Shown piece after piece: positions 22,501-34,373 of a stretch of 64,000 bases of DNA. The position numbers and the translations under genes are program-made. Source of the DNA: Eucalyptus grandis (Eukaryota; Streptophyta; Magnoliopsida; Myrtales; Myrtaceae); NCBI RefSeq assembly GCF_016545825.1, contig NC_052616.1:6882001-6946000 (forward strand). Direction: 5' to 3'. Under the pieces are notes generated by a model. It made no database searches. It saw only the letters and a list, made by a program, of their open reading frames with translations, and was not told where the DNA came from. How positions within the stretch are numbered: the stretch's first letter is position 1; every line of letters starts with the position of its first letter.

Positions 22501-23988
22501 TAGGGCTGAGCGCGGTTCCCGGTTCCAATTCCTTTTTTCTAGGAACCGGAACCGGTTTCGGAACCGGAACCTGTTTCGGAACCGATTACTTAGGGCAGAA
22601 AAAGCTCAACCTTGGATGTTCTAATGACTTGTATGTGATGTTCTAGTTGAAGTTTGGCTTCGGCCTCTAAATGAAAGTTGTAAAGGACTTCTTGGAGTAT
22701 AACATACTCAAATTTGGGACAAAACAAACAAGTATAAGTGGATGAAATCGTTATTCTTTGGAAAGACTGGATCTGGAGATTTTGGGACCGACCCTTGATG
22801 AATGCATGGACTGTAAGGCAACCTTTTTGTCGAAATTTCACTTCGGTTTCTTAACAAAAGTTGTAAAGGACATTCTGAGGTACAACATATCAAAAATTTA
22901 GAGAAAAAAAACAAGAATAGGTAGGTGAAATCGTGGTCCTTTGGAGATGGTTAGATTTGGAATTACGGTGCTACGAACAGGGATTTTAACCGTCCATATT
23001 TAATTATCTAGGACGAATTTGACTTCGATGTTTTCATGAAGTATCTACCTTATGGTCTTGGCTATCATATAGTCGAATTTCATAATTTTTGAAGGTCATT
23101 TGGGTATTTAATCGGAAATGTTTTTAAAACTGTGCAATCTGATGTGTTCGGATCTTATAAGTTGCAATGCGTGGACTATATCATTTTGTATGAGGTTCTT
23201 TTGGAAATGTGTTCTGTATGAAATATCTCTCTTCATGTCTTCCCTACAACATATTTAAATTTCGTAATTTTTGTAGTTCATTTTTCTATTTAACCAAAAA
23301 TGTTTCAAAAACTGTGCAAGTAGGGAATAGAAAAAGTAAATCGATTTTATCTTTTAATCCAGAACGAATTGGACTACGATTTCTTCATGAAACTTGTACC
23401 TCTAGGTCTTAAATACAACGTGTCCAAATTTCAGAATTTTCTGAGTTCATTTAAGGGTTTAATCGAAATTGTTTTCAAAACTTGTACCTCTAGACATTCT
23501 TGTTCTAGTGATGTTTTATTTCTACTTTCTAGTTTGCTATTTGTTTTGAAATTTCTAATTATATTCTATTATTGTTATGCAGTGTGAAATTAATGTATCA
23601 AGATAACATGTCAATGGGAAGTTACCGTGTAGTATACACGTACATTATAGGTTTTTTTGATAACGTGCGCATACGTTATATTTTTTTTGGTAACGTGCGC
23701 ATATGTTATAGTTTTTTTTTTTTTTTTTTTTTTTGGTAACGTGCGCGTACGTTATAGTTTTTTGGGTAACGTGCGCATATGTTATAGTTCAAATCTAAAA
23801 ATAACAACAACAACAAAAAAAAACCTATTGGAACCTGGAACCGACCTTGGAACCTATGACAGGGTAGGTGCTAGGTTCTCGGTTCCCACGGGTAGATTCC
23901 AGGTTCCTCAAAATGAGGAACCTGTACCCGAGGGTAGGTTCCAGGTTCCAGACGGAACCGAACCAGAACCTAGAACCGCTCACCCCTA
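22501..23988. mobile_element. Non-autonomous hAT-like DNA transposon
   Basis: A 1,488-bp element begins TAGGGCTGAGCG and ends CGCTCACCCCTA, which are inverted repeats. It is flanked by a perfect 8-bp direct repeat CTTGTGTT at 22,493-22,500 and 23,989-23,996. Eight-base duplications and this kind of terminus fit the hAT superfamily. Beyond the termini, both ends carry GGAACC-type repeats in inverted orientation. The interior has diverged tandem units of about 200 bp ('gttgtaaaggac' with 'gtgaaatcgt') and, at 23.66-23.79 kb, four short inverted-repeat units. No transposase reading frame is present, so it depended on enzyme supplied elsewhere. Confidence 0.8.
23660..23790. repeat. Array of TAACGT...ACGTTA inverted repeats
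   Basis: Four units of the type taacgtgcgcatacgttata are separated by T-runs. Each unit has TAACGT inverted as ACGTTA (or ATGTTA in mutated copies) around a short GC-rich centre. The array lies inside the hAT-like element near its right end, and one spacer is a run of over 20 T. The subterminal position suggests possible binding sites for a cognate transposase; that is inference. Confidence 0.65.
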
Positions 23989-24029
23989 CTTGTGTTGACC
24001 GTTGAGCACATGAGCAAAATACACAAAAA

Positions 24030-24765
24030 GATAAGGGTTAATACCTAAAATACCCACCGACCAAAAAAAAAAAACCTAAAATACCCCAAATTAGCTCCCC
24101 AAATTAATTTTTTTATCATTAAAAATTAAATTTACACCAAACGAATTTTAACTAGCATACTTGTAAAAAATTTATCACAAATTAATTCTTTACTACCAAA
24201 AATCTCAAACTAATACACTTGTGACAAATTTACTTTTTGTTAACTTTTGTCAAATTTTACCATTAAATTTACTAATGTGAGTGACATATATGACACGTCC
24301 ACGTGAAAATTAATGAGGTCAATATGACAAAAGTCCCAAATTTGTCACATGTGTAGTATTAAATTTATCATGGAAATATTGTTAAATTTATCACAGGTGT
24401 ATCAATTTGAGATTTTAATAATTTTTACCCTATGGATTTGTCAATACCATATGTCATCTAGGTCAACAAATTTAAAGTTCAAATTTGATGGAAGTTAATA
24501 GAAAGTAAGTTTGTCACAAGTATATTAATTTGGGATTTTTGATAGTCAAATAATTAATTTAGAGTAAATTTATCACGTGTATATCAATTTTGGATTTTTG
24601 GTAATTAAAAAAATTATTTTTTGGTAGATTTATCATGGGTGTGATAAATTTGTCAATGGTATACCAATTTAGAGCTTTTGATAGTTAAAAAATTAATTTG
24701 TAATAAATTTATCATGGATATACTAGTTTGGGATTTTTCAAGGTATTAAGCCAAAAGATAAAAAG
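24030..24765. repeat. AT-rich foldback element, about 735 bp
   Basis: The left end (gggttaatacctaaaatacc) is the inverted complement of the right end ('gggatttttcaaggtattaagcc'). Long internal segments such as 'aaattaattttttta' and 'gacaaatttatcac' recur in both orientations, so most of the element could form a hairpin. No coding capacity. It lies directly beside the hAT-like element but is separate from it. Target duplication not resolved. Confidence 0.55.
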
Positions 24766-27043
24766 AAAAGGTAAGGCCCATGCTAGGAGAGTATGAAAGA
24801 TCTAAACATGAAATGGAGTCTAACATATGAGAGAATTTACACTTCAATGCAACATAATTGGAAAGAACTTACACTCAATGACGAGAGACTGGGACATATA
24901 TTTTCATGTAGGAGGCACAAATAGTGAAGGGTTGGGGTGGAATTTAATTAACAATTGACGATGTGAAAGATAGATACCATTATGAAAATCGATTGAGATT
25001 CGAGAGTAAGGTGGATCATGGGTGGACCCATAATCAAGCAAATTCTCACAAAATATGATATATGATATTATGCTTGATTATGAGCACTTTGTCACCATAA
25101 CTAAAAGCCCTAATATGAGTTTAAGTGATGTTCTTCTTTTTTGCCAAAGGAAACATGATTTCCCAATCTTCTCCAATCTGTCTGGATATGTTACTGTTTC
25201 AATCGATAATCTCTAGCCACTCATTCATGCCTATCTAACCTTGGAGCCATTTGACACTTGTGTGCAAGCTGTAATGTCAAGCAATTCCTAACACATCAGC
25301 CAGTACCCAAAAAATAATATATTCATATAAAACCTTGCATTAATAATTCATATATGATCTTTATTTAGCATGCGTAGTAACTCTTCGTGGGCTACCTTAA
25401 TAAACTCTTGGCGTTCCAAAATAATAAAGGTACACCTAACTTGATCGACTAGTCACTTTCAAATTTGGCCCTTTTTTCCAAATTTAATAAAATATAGGCA
25501 ATCATTCTGGCCATATTCTTCATATGTTCTCTCATATACTTCCAAAATAGTTTGTGCAGAAAATTTGGCCTTCGGTTGGGGGTAGAACGTGGTTGGTCCC
25601 ATTTATTGATGACATCTCCCGGAATCAGCCGATGAATTATTTTCTTCGCTGGACTCCATGTTTTGTGGGGATGAATGTTGAAAATTCACGAACGTCTTTC
25701 CCTCCAAGCCGCTAGAAGATGCCGGTTCAATATATATTTCTCAAGTGTTGATTTGCACCCAGGTCAAAATCAGACGGAGTTTTATGAAGTAACAATGCAG
25801 CGAAGTCTAATCATGTCTTTGTCACCCGAATTTCTTGAGATGAAATGAATTGAAGTGTTGAAAGGAAGCCCTTCGGAATAAATTTTTTGATGAATGGAAT
25901 ATGACGGAAAGAAATCGAGCCCAATATGACATACTTGACAATGTCGGCTCGAATAGTCAACTTTCCTTTTAGACTAATTGTACAGAGTCATGTCATACAA
26001 AATGAACGTGTGGAGAATTCAATGATCATTTAAAAATTTAGGGTACAAAGTACAACAATGGGGCGATTTGAGGAATTTAGGTTTCCGAGCATAACAAAAA
26101 CGAAGGAAACTAAAACAGGTTTAGGTTCGGTCGTTTATTGGCGAATCTCTTCTGCGAAATCAACCCTAGTTTAACTACCAATAGAAGGTTGCTATCAATA
26201 TGAAAAGGAGCCGGCATGAATCTTTGAAAGAATCTTCAATTCCTACAAAGTAAGCCAAGAGTTCTCATTTTTAACAAATTTCAACGTAACTTTCAAGCTT
26301 TTTTCTGGATTTTTTTCCGATAAAGTCTAACGAGGGCTGATCGGTTTGGACACGGCACTGCGTTTGTGGTTAAGCACACGATTAGAAGAAAGAATGAGTC
26401 CCGAGTAGAGCCCCAAGTTTTTGGCCTGAATCTCTTCGGTTGAACAGCTTCTTCGCATACATGATTTGACCTTTTGCGAAAGCTTAGGAAGAGGAACAAA
26501 GTATAGACGGATGAATCTGCGGGACTCCAAGTTCAGCTTTTTTGGGCAACACAATGACCAAAAAAAGAGGAACTTCAATTATTGGCTTCCGATCTTTCCT
26601 TCTTTTCTTAGTCTTTGCTGATCAGAAACACCATGCGATTGTATTTTGGTCATATCGACCGGACCATGTTTCTGTCCGTTTTATTCGGATAATTTTCGGA
26701 TAATAAAAGGGTAACAAAACTGAATCATCGAGAAGGTATGGGCCGCGACAGTCGAGTGCGATTCCCCAAGTCACTGTACATGACATGGATGCCTCTCCAA
26801 CATCTATAATCCTTATACGAATACATACGTACGCAAACACCAGGGACGTTCTTTATATATGAGTAGCAAATACATGCTCCAAAGTACAAGGAGGCAACGA
26901 ATTAAAAGCCTACCTCTTCCATCATTAGGGTAAGAAAACCCCTTCGGACAGATATTATGAAGTCGATCACGAAAAAATGACAATGAGACACAGATTTCTG
27001 AGTTATGGTCAAGCTCGTACCAGCTTTGGACAAATGACAGCTA
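24766..27043. other. Intergenic, 3' side of the MADS gene
   Basis: AT-rich sequence. The right end probably contains the MADS 3' UTR. Minus-strand ORFs at 26,293-26,840 show no recognisable domain and no splice support. Nothing else identified. Confidence 0.45.
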
Positions 27044-30000
27044 TTATAGCCAGTGTATGCTCAAACCTTCTTCATGTGGATGGATGTTTAATCGGTGTCT
27101 TTGAGGGCATCCTATGGATAATTCAGTTTCCACGTCCAGTCCCTGTCCTCGAGGAACTTCTGGATGCTCGGTCACAAATTTCAGCGGGCCTCGCACTTCG
27201 TTCTGGAACATAAAACTTCGATGGTAAGATCACGATTCATAACTTGAAGTTCCAAGCAGTGTCCATTAACTAAAAGAAATCTACGGAGACGCAAATCACC
27301 TTACTACGCAACTTTTTGTTTTCATCCAACAACTTCTTCTCCTGCAATGGACCAAAGAAAGATTTATCGCATAGGAATTAGAGATTGCAAGTCGATGAAT
27401 CTAGCAAAACCAGCAGAAGCACATGCAATCACAAGTACATGCGCATGGATTTACAGTTTGATTACCTCCTGCTTTAGCAGCATAATTTGCTCCTTAAAGA
27501 GTAGATTCTGCATGAGCATGAGATCGACAAGTAATTGACTTTAGCATCGTGGCAATTCGTACATACTTCCCTTTCTTTTTTGGGGGAAATTGTAGAATCA
27601 AAGCTTAAGCGACACAGCTAGAGGGGCAGCTTGCGTATACCTTTCTTGCCCTAATTTTGGATAAGCTTCTCTCTAACAGGTTCTGTGTTGATTGTAGCTC
27701 CTCAATTGAACACGTATCTGAAAGTTCTCCTGAGAGCCGACTACACAAACATTCACACAAAAGTGCAATCAATACAATATTGGACTGATTAATAAAGATT
27801 TAAATATTTGCCAGAAACGTTACAAGGGAGATCGGTCTCGGACCTGTTGGAAACGTTGAGAAGTTCGATCATCTTTGCCATGTCTAGAGAGTTTCCCTTC
27901 ATATTCTGCATCAAAAAGACAGACACACTTAGCTCCGTTCAACTTGAATGATGTCTCGAGTTTGTTCTCTCTTTGTTGTTCAAATTCTTGAGTGAGAGAA
28001 ATGAATGCTTTGAAGGTCACTGATTGCTGGACAACTATGCAAGAACATTATTCATAAGCAAATAGCACGATTGCTATTGTATCCTCTCATAACGGTGAAC
28101 AGATTATGTGGTTGTCTATAATTAGAATTGCTTTCAACAAGCTAATGCCAAATATGTGTCCCAGAGAGATTTCTCATCCAAAATTAATTGCAAGTTTGAG
28201 AAGAGATGTCCACATTCAGAGATGACTCATACAATCCGCTCCATTGATGCACAGAAATGACTCGTCTAACTTGTGAGAGTGGGCACGATGTTTTTCCCTG
28301 TCTTAGGTGATCTTTCTTTTCCCTGCTAACCTTTTTATGAAAATTAGAGACTCAAAAATCTGAGGATAATATGTAATCATTGTAGTCACGGCAATAATTA
28401 ATTAGAATATGATTAATCCCGACAAGGGCACTGTTTAGTTCCCCTAGCTAGCTGTGGACTCTTAAATGCAACTTCAAGACATCTTGATCAAAGATGGTTA
28501 ACATGCTAGCTGTAGAATCTATCAATTTTTATGCATGAGATGACGAGGAAGGGATGCTAAGAACATGATCAGTATCAAAAGGTAAACCTGCAAATCGATT
28601 TCGGTAGTTTTCTCGCTGCACCCCGGGTCCTTTGTTTTCCTTTGATATCGTTCTATTATGCTGCTCATGCTGAAAATTACCACTGCCATATCAGCATTTA
28701 TATGACTTGCATGTGTCCTAGTGGAAATGACCAGAGCCATACCAGGCCAAATGCTTACTGAAACATATCGAGATGACAATTAACGATACGCACAAATACA
28801 CTGATACATATTTACCCTTTGACCTGCTATCAAAGTAAGAATTCCTTTCCAAGAATATATGTATGGACGTGTTGCTTCATACATCTTGCTTGGATGCTCA
28901 GCTGAAGTTCTTTGAACTGACAAGCTCAGTGGTGAATCAACTAGAGAGATATGATTGATGATCTAATCAACAGATGAGCAAAAGAAAATTGAAGGACGAG
29001 TTTTTTCAGCAATTCATAAATTTTAGCACAACCTAACCCCGGAAAAGGGGAACTCAATGACTGGCAAAGAATTAGTTTGATGAAACGAACTGACATCTTA
29101 TTCTGCTGTCATGCTAAAAATTAAGTGCGTACCCGTTACTCTAAAAGTTTTAAATGATTAGGGAGCGGCAATTTACAGTGTATATACATATATTTATCTT
29201 AAGAGCACTTTTTCTACTAATTCAGCCATCCTTATTATTAACGCATAGCACAGCCAGGTTGACTTGAAAACTGGGATTTCTCTTCTCTTAATCTTCATTA
29301 CTACTAAATCACCGTAATAATTTAAGTTTGAATAAAGAGTGCAAGTGGTCATTTATAGAGAGACAAATTCTATGTAATCTCGGCTCCCGTTAATTAATGG
29401 AAACCACCCAAGAATTAGGTCACAAAGATCCATTTTTTTCGGCTGCTATGGTAATTGATGCATGGGCATCGAGATGAAACACGGAGAGTTCATCAGGTCC
29501 ATTCTTAAATGAATGTCTTCAGCTAGTTTGGTCACCAAAGACATAAGAGCCTCTAGAACAGTACACTCAGTTTTTTTTATCAAAGATAGGATTTCTATCT
29601 TCTTTGAAGAAACATACACAGGTAACTAATAATATTTCAAAATTTGGGAGTCTTGAAGTATTTGGCATCATGTATTAGCAATTATATATCTCAGGGCTTA
29701 ACAAGAACTTGGCCGAAATATAAGTGTTTTTCATCGTCAATCTTACTATATACATCACGTTAAAGCATCCCACAATGATTACTTAGGATTTTATATTCAT
29801 ATACTGTCCTTCCACCTATTAATTTAAACTTTTGGATTGGACTTTCTAATATGGTATAGGAGTTGAGTTCCACCCCAAATTTATTTACTGTGGGAGGCTC
29901 CCTATCTCTCAAGTTACTTGTCTATGAGGTTTCAATGAGCCTTATATTAATTCAGTGTGTCTTCACCTATTAGTATAAGTTTTTTAGTTGAACATTCGAA

Positions 30001-32340
30001 CACAAGATAAGCAATGAGATGATAGATCACAACTTCAAGTAATCTTTAATAGATCACCAAGGTACAATATATAGGATTGTTCTTCGTATTACCAATCATA
30101 CGGTAAAAATGATCTCTTTCCTCCTGGTTATTAATTTATCACTAAAGGACATTACACCCTTATTGTTAGAAACAAGCCTTTTTTTTACCTTTCTTTTCAA
30201 CAACTTAAACTGGCAGGTAATATGTGAACACCGAATAAATTCTATATATTATATCTTATTTCTTATCGTGGGTATATCGATCTTTGGACGTGAAACGCAT
30301 GATGCGTATTTAACTTCGCCAAACCTACAACCACTGCAAGCTAGGAAAATAGGCACAAAATCATGAATAACAGATACGATAAAGCTGAGATGAAATGTCA
30401 GGATTCAATCCTGTACTGCAAATTGTTACATCGATCTATCTCCTCAAAAATGTAAGCTCCAATGAAGTGGACCAAAAGCACATGTCTAAAATATTTCTTC
30501 ACCGGTTCATCATATTATATATCCCTTGTAGTAAGTGTATAAATGTGAGAGGAAGAGAAGAACGAGTGCCTTTGCTTTAAGGAGAGAATAATATCATTTT
30601 AACTAGGAGTGCATTGCACGGTATAGATTTTCTGTTTTAAGTACTGGGACTGGGAAATCCTAACTGTTGCTCTTAGTAGCAGATTAGTTTTCCAAAAAAG
30701 ATTAGATTCTTTTCATGCAAACGTTGTCCCCATCTGCTTCACTTAACACTTTCAAGAAAATGCATAAACTATCTATGTGAATGACAGATATTGAGTCCAA
30801 TGAGCCGCCGAGATCATACAAACAATCCTAACAAATAATAAACTTAGTGGCCATAAACCCAAACTTTCAGAAGATATAGCTCTTAAACAAATCAAGAACT
30901 AAGGAAGGCAGATTTGAGGTGATAAACTCCTCTCACAGTGCATACAATATTGAGAAAGAGATACACCATCTTCCTCTACCATAGATGATTTCAGTATGAG
31001 AATTCTTGGCAAGATTAAGCTTATCTTTGTCAGCGAGTCTTTCCAAGACAACACCAACGAACGTTGGTTCCCATGGTGGTCAGTGTAACCAAAATGTATT
31101 TGATGGTAAACATTAGATGAAAAGAAAAAAAAAATGATGTCATCTAAGCCACGCCCACCATTTTGTGGGTAGGTTACACAATGCGGTGGATGGGGCAATT
31201 CGCGTGCATCCATTAGGATGAGTCAAGTCACGAGGCATGCATAGCCGTCTTATGAAAAAATAAAATAACTAGTTCACAAATTGATTAACCAGTACCTGCA
31301 GTAGGAAGTTTTTATTTCATGTGAGCTCCTATATGTGCAACTCGAAAATGAGTATATATATGTATAAAGATCTTATTTCCAAGTTGACAATGAAGAAGTA
31401 ATTCTTTTGCTACAAAAATTCATACTTTTTGAGATAAAGGAAATGTCCGACAAGTTAAACTATACTCATATAGATCAAAGTTATGTTGATACGAAGTATG
31501 GTTTAGAAAATGTTGAGCATAACATGACCAACTTGTTTATACACTACCTTTATGAGGAATTACGTTTGACCCAACAGTGAGAAATCTTTTACACGTGCCA
31601 TCTTGCAAAGAGAACTTTCGCCTTTCATATAGTTATATATTTAGTTACATAAAATGAAAATTTAGGCCAATATGGTGTTGACAGTAAATACCATCTGCAA
31701 ATATAATTTTTTCATCCATGTGCAAATAAATGTCTGTTTTCTATATTTCGTACTCCAAGTAGTACGGCGGAGATTATGCAGATCTCAGCCAGGGCCAGAA
31801 GATACGGAAATAAATTTGACTATATACTAATTGCCGTACAAGACTGTAACCACAGAAGATAAAGATCTGATTATAGGGCCGAAAAAAGAAAAAAGATGAG
31901 ATGATAGTTACCTGCCATTTTATATAAAGTCGTAGGCTACTTAGAAACATTATTATTAATGACAGCGTCATCTGTACTAAAAATTAAAATGAATAGAAAG
32001 GCACTAATTCCTACCAGAAAACTTGATAAGAATTATAGGGTTTTCATTCCTTTCGTTTCGCTTTTTCGCAGCCAATCTAGTCATGACCGAAGACGGCAAA
32101 TCAAGAAACAGCTAGTAATTATAGCAACGACAGTAATTTGGTTCACTAACTGAAGTACCTTGAGGTAGAGAACTCATAAAGTTTTCCAGTAGGAGAGAAA
32201 ATGATGGCGGCGACTTCAGCATCGCAAAGAACCGAGAGCTCGAAGGCCTTCTTGAGCAGCCCGTTCCGACGCTTCGAGAAGGTCACTTGCCTGCTCGTCT
32301 TGTTCTCTATCCTCCTCATCTGAGTCTTCCCCCTCACCAT
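27044..32340 (-). CDS. MIKC MADS-box transcription factor, SOC1/AGL42 group
   Basis: Predicted nuclear regulator of 222 residues, in the clade controlling floral transition. Exons, 5' to 3': 32,159-32,340, 28,588-28,669, 27,844-27,905, 27,641-27,740, 27,466-27,507, 27,300-27,341 and 27,044-27,202. Their lengths (182, 82, 62, 100, 42, 42 nt, then the last exon) match the classic MIKC pattern and sum to 669 nt. The MADS domain (residues 1-60) begins [20 protein letters not shown]. The intervening region has [10 protein letters not shown], closer to AGL42/71/72 than to SOC1. The K region includes [20 protein letters not shown] and [11 protein letters not shown]. The tail has [11 protein letters not shown], a degenerate form of the SOC1 motif. 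Intron 1 is about 3.5 kb, typical of the family and often regulatory. The start is the MVRG methionine. Confidence 0.92.
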
Positions 32341-34093
32341 TTTTTTGGTTTTCACGCACTTGAGAAATGAGGCGAAAGGAGCAGCTCAAGAAAGTCCAAG
32401 AAACGATTCTGCGATGCCAAGAAAATGGGGAGTTGAGAAATGGTGTATCGAGAGACAGCTTCCTTGAGGAGGCTACCGGATCTGCAAGACCCGGATTAGG
32501 TTTTCCAGAAATAGCAAAAGGAGGGACGGGAATCTGAACCGGATGAAACCAAGTCAAGAAGAAAGAAAAGTGCTTGTTGGTTGAAGGGGAAAGAAATCAG
32601 ATATCTCCTTTTCTAAATTATCTATTATTTATCCCAAGTGAGAAAAATTCAGGGACCCAAGAAAAGATAAATCCAAGAACCCTAGCCTTCTCATGGCTAA
32701 CCCTAGGAAACATTCTTTGAATGCTTAAATTAATGGGGTGGATGAATAGAGAACGACAGAAATCAAAAATACCTTTCTTGTTTTGGTAAAGATCCTGGAG
32801 AAGAGACACAGGCGCCTCTCAAAACAAGGGCAGAAAAAAAAATATATAATTAGGGGGAATAAAAAACTCCGAACGAATGGGTACATGGAAAATCCGATAC
32901 CGCCTCGTGACGAGGCGACACGTGGTGCTAGGGGGGAGTGGGCCCTTGTCCTTCCTCCCCACATCTAGTTTTTGATAACAATGCTAAACTCAACGCCATG
33001 TTGACCTAAGAATATCACGCGTGAGATTGCAGGATTGTCCGACGCTTTAGTTCGCTTTTGAACTAAAAAAATACAATAAAAAATTGTCCATCATTCATCA
33101 CTGTATTACATGACCCACAAATCCAATCACGTTTTACAAATTAATTGATTTTCCCAATTGTTCATGTCGTTACACATGAAATAATGTTTAAGGGTTCGTT
33201 TGTTTATAAGAAGACCGATGTTCGAGAATTATTTTCTGATTTTCCGATATTTGGATGGCGAAAAACTAATCCATGCATGAAAAACGTTTGCTATAGGCTG
33301 AAAATGATAATATTAAATAAGAGAAAAACAACTCCCCTTTTTAGCAATAAGAGTAGTTATTTCTTTTTTCCTAAATCACCAAATAAAAGAAAACTTGAAT
33401 ACAATATGCCTTGATTTATATAAAACATAGAAATATTAAGCAGAAGGTCATCAAAATTATGTGAAAAATGACAATCTCTCGTAATTTTTCATTAGTAACA
33501 TGACTGTTTATTACATGCTCAATAACTCATTCATTTACGAAAATCTCGTGATGGAATTAAAGGCCATGTCTTGTCGTTATCATCCCACCAAAGATACCTC
33601 TCCCAGGAGAGAGCGAGGAGACAGAATAGAAAGCATTTGATGCGCTAGATAGAAGCCTGTCGGATAATAATTTTTCCCCCGTGCTGCTGAGGTGGATAGA
33701 ACCAGTAACGAGCCACCACATCGCCGAATTTAGATCATCGACCAATGAGAATGTGCTGTGCGCTTCGAGACGCTCCGGGTGGGCGCACCACTCCAATCTA
33801 ATATCTCTCAACTAGTTTAGCGGCGCAATTGTGGAGTCCATCTACAGTGTCCACTAATTTGTGCGTGATTGAATTATTCGTACTTGACTTCAATTGATTA
33901 GGTATAGTTAGGTATGGGATAATAATATAATAGCCCAAATTAGTCAAACTTGAGATTGACTTGATTAAGCTTTTGACGAGCTTAAAGTTGACTTGACTTG
34001 ATTCGTTTCTGATGTCAAATCTGATTTATCATTGAGTGAAACTAGTATATAGGGATGTAACTATAGTAGATGGAAATCTGCCTATTTGATTAG
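32341..34093. other. MADS upstream region
   Basis: Probable 5' leader and promoter of the MADS gene at the left, then AT-rich sequence. No other gene recognised. Sequence near 33,850-34,090 contains gacttgattaagctttt and related short repeats, and continues on the far side of the copia insertion at 38,530 ('gttgacgagttactcaactc'). The copia element therefore seems to have landed in an older repeat. Confidence 0.45.
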
Positions 34094-34373
34094 TGTTGAG
34101 TGTGTCTTAATTCTTCTTCTTCTTCTTTTTTATGGGCCTAGGCCAACATTAGGGCTTGGAGACAATATAATTTTTTTTTTCAAGTTATTAGGTTATAAAA
34201 ATTGAAACAGAAAAATCTTAATTTCTCATAGCCACCTTTTGCAATCCTTGAAATTCTATAGGGATTTTGCTTCTCCTTTTGTGGTTTTTCCCGCAAGGGT
34301 TTCCACGTAAATATAGTGTTCTTTTATTCTTTTCAGTTTTAATTTCGTTTTAATTTCCGTATCTGCCATAACA
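34094..34373 (+). repeat. 5' LTR of copia element
   Basis: A 280-bp repeat starting TGTTGAGTGTGTC and ending CCATAACA, matched by the 3' copy at 38,242-38,529. Shared landmarks include 'ttcttcttcttttt.atggg', 'ccaacgttagggcttgg' and 'cttttattcttttcagtttt'. A primer-binding site like tggtattatagcc (initiator Met-tRNA type) follows at about 34,378. Confidence 0.8.

Noticed and set aside
26293..26840. Minus-strand ORFs downstream of the MADS gene
   Set aside because: No recognisable domain, no flanking splice structure, and several overlapping frames.
32341..32355. Longer N-terminus for the MADS protein (GTG start)
   Set aside because: The upstream in-frame codon is GTG. The family begins at the MVRGK methionine, here at 32,340.
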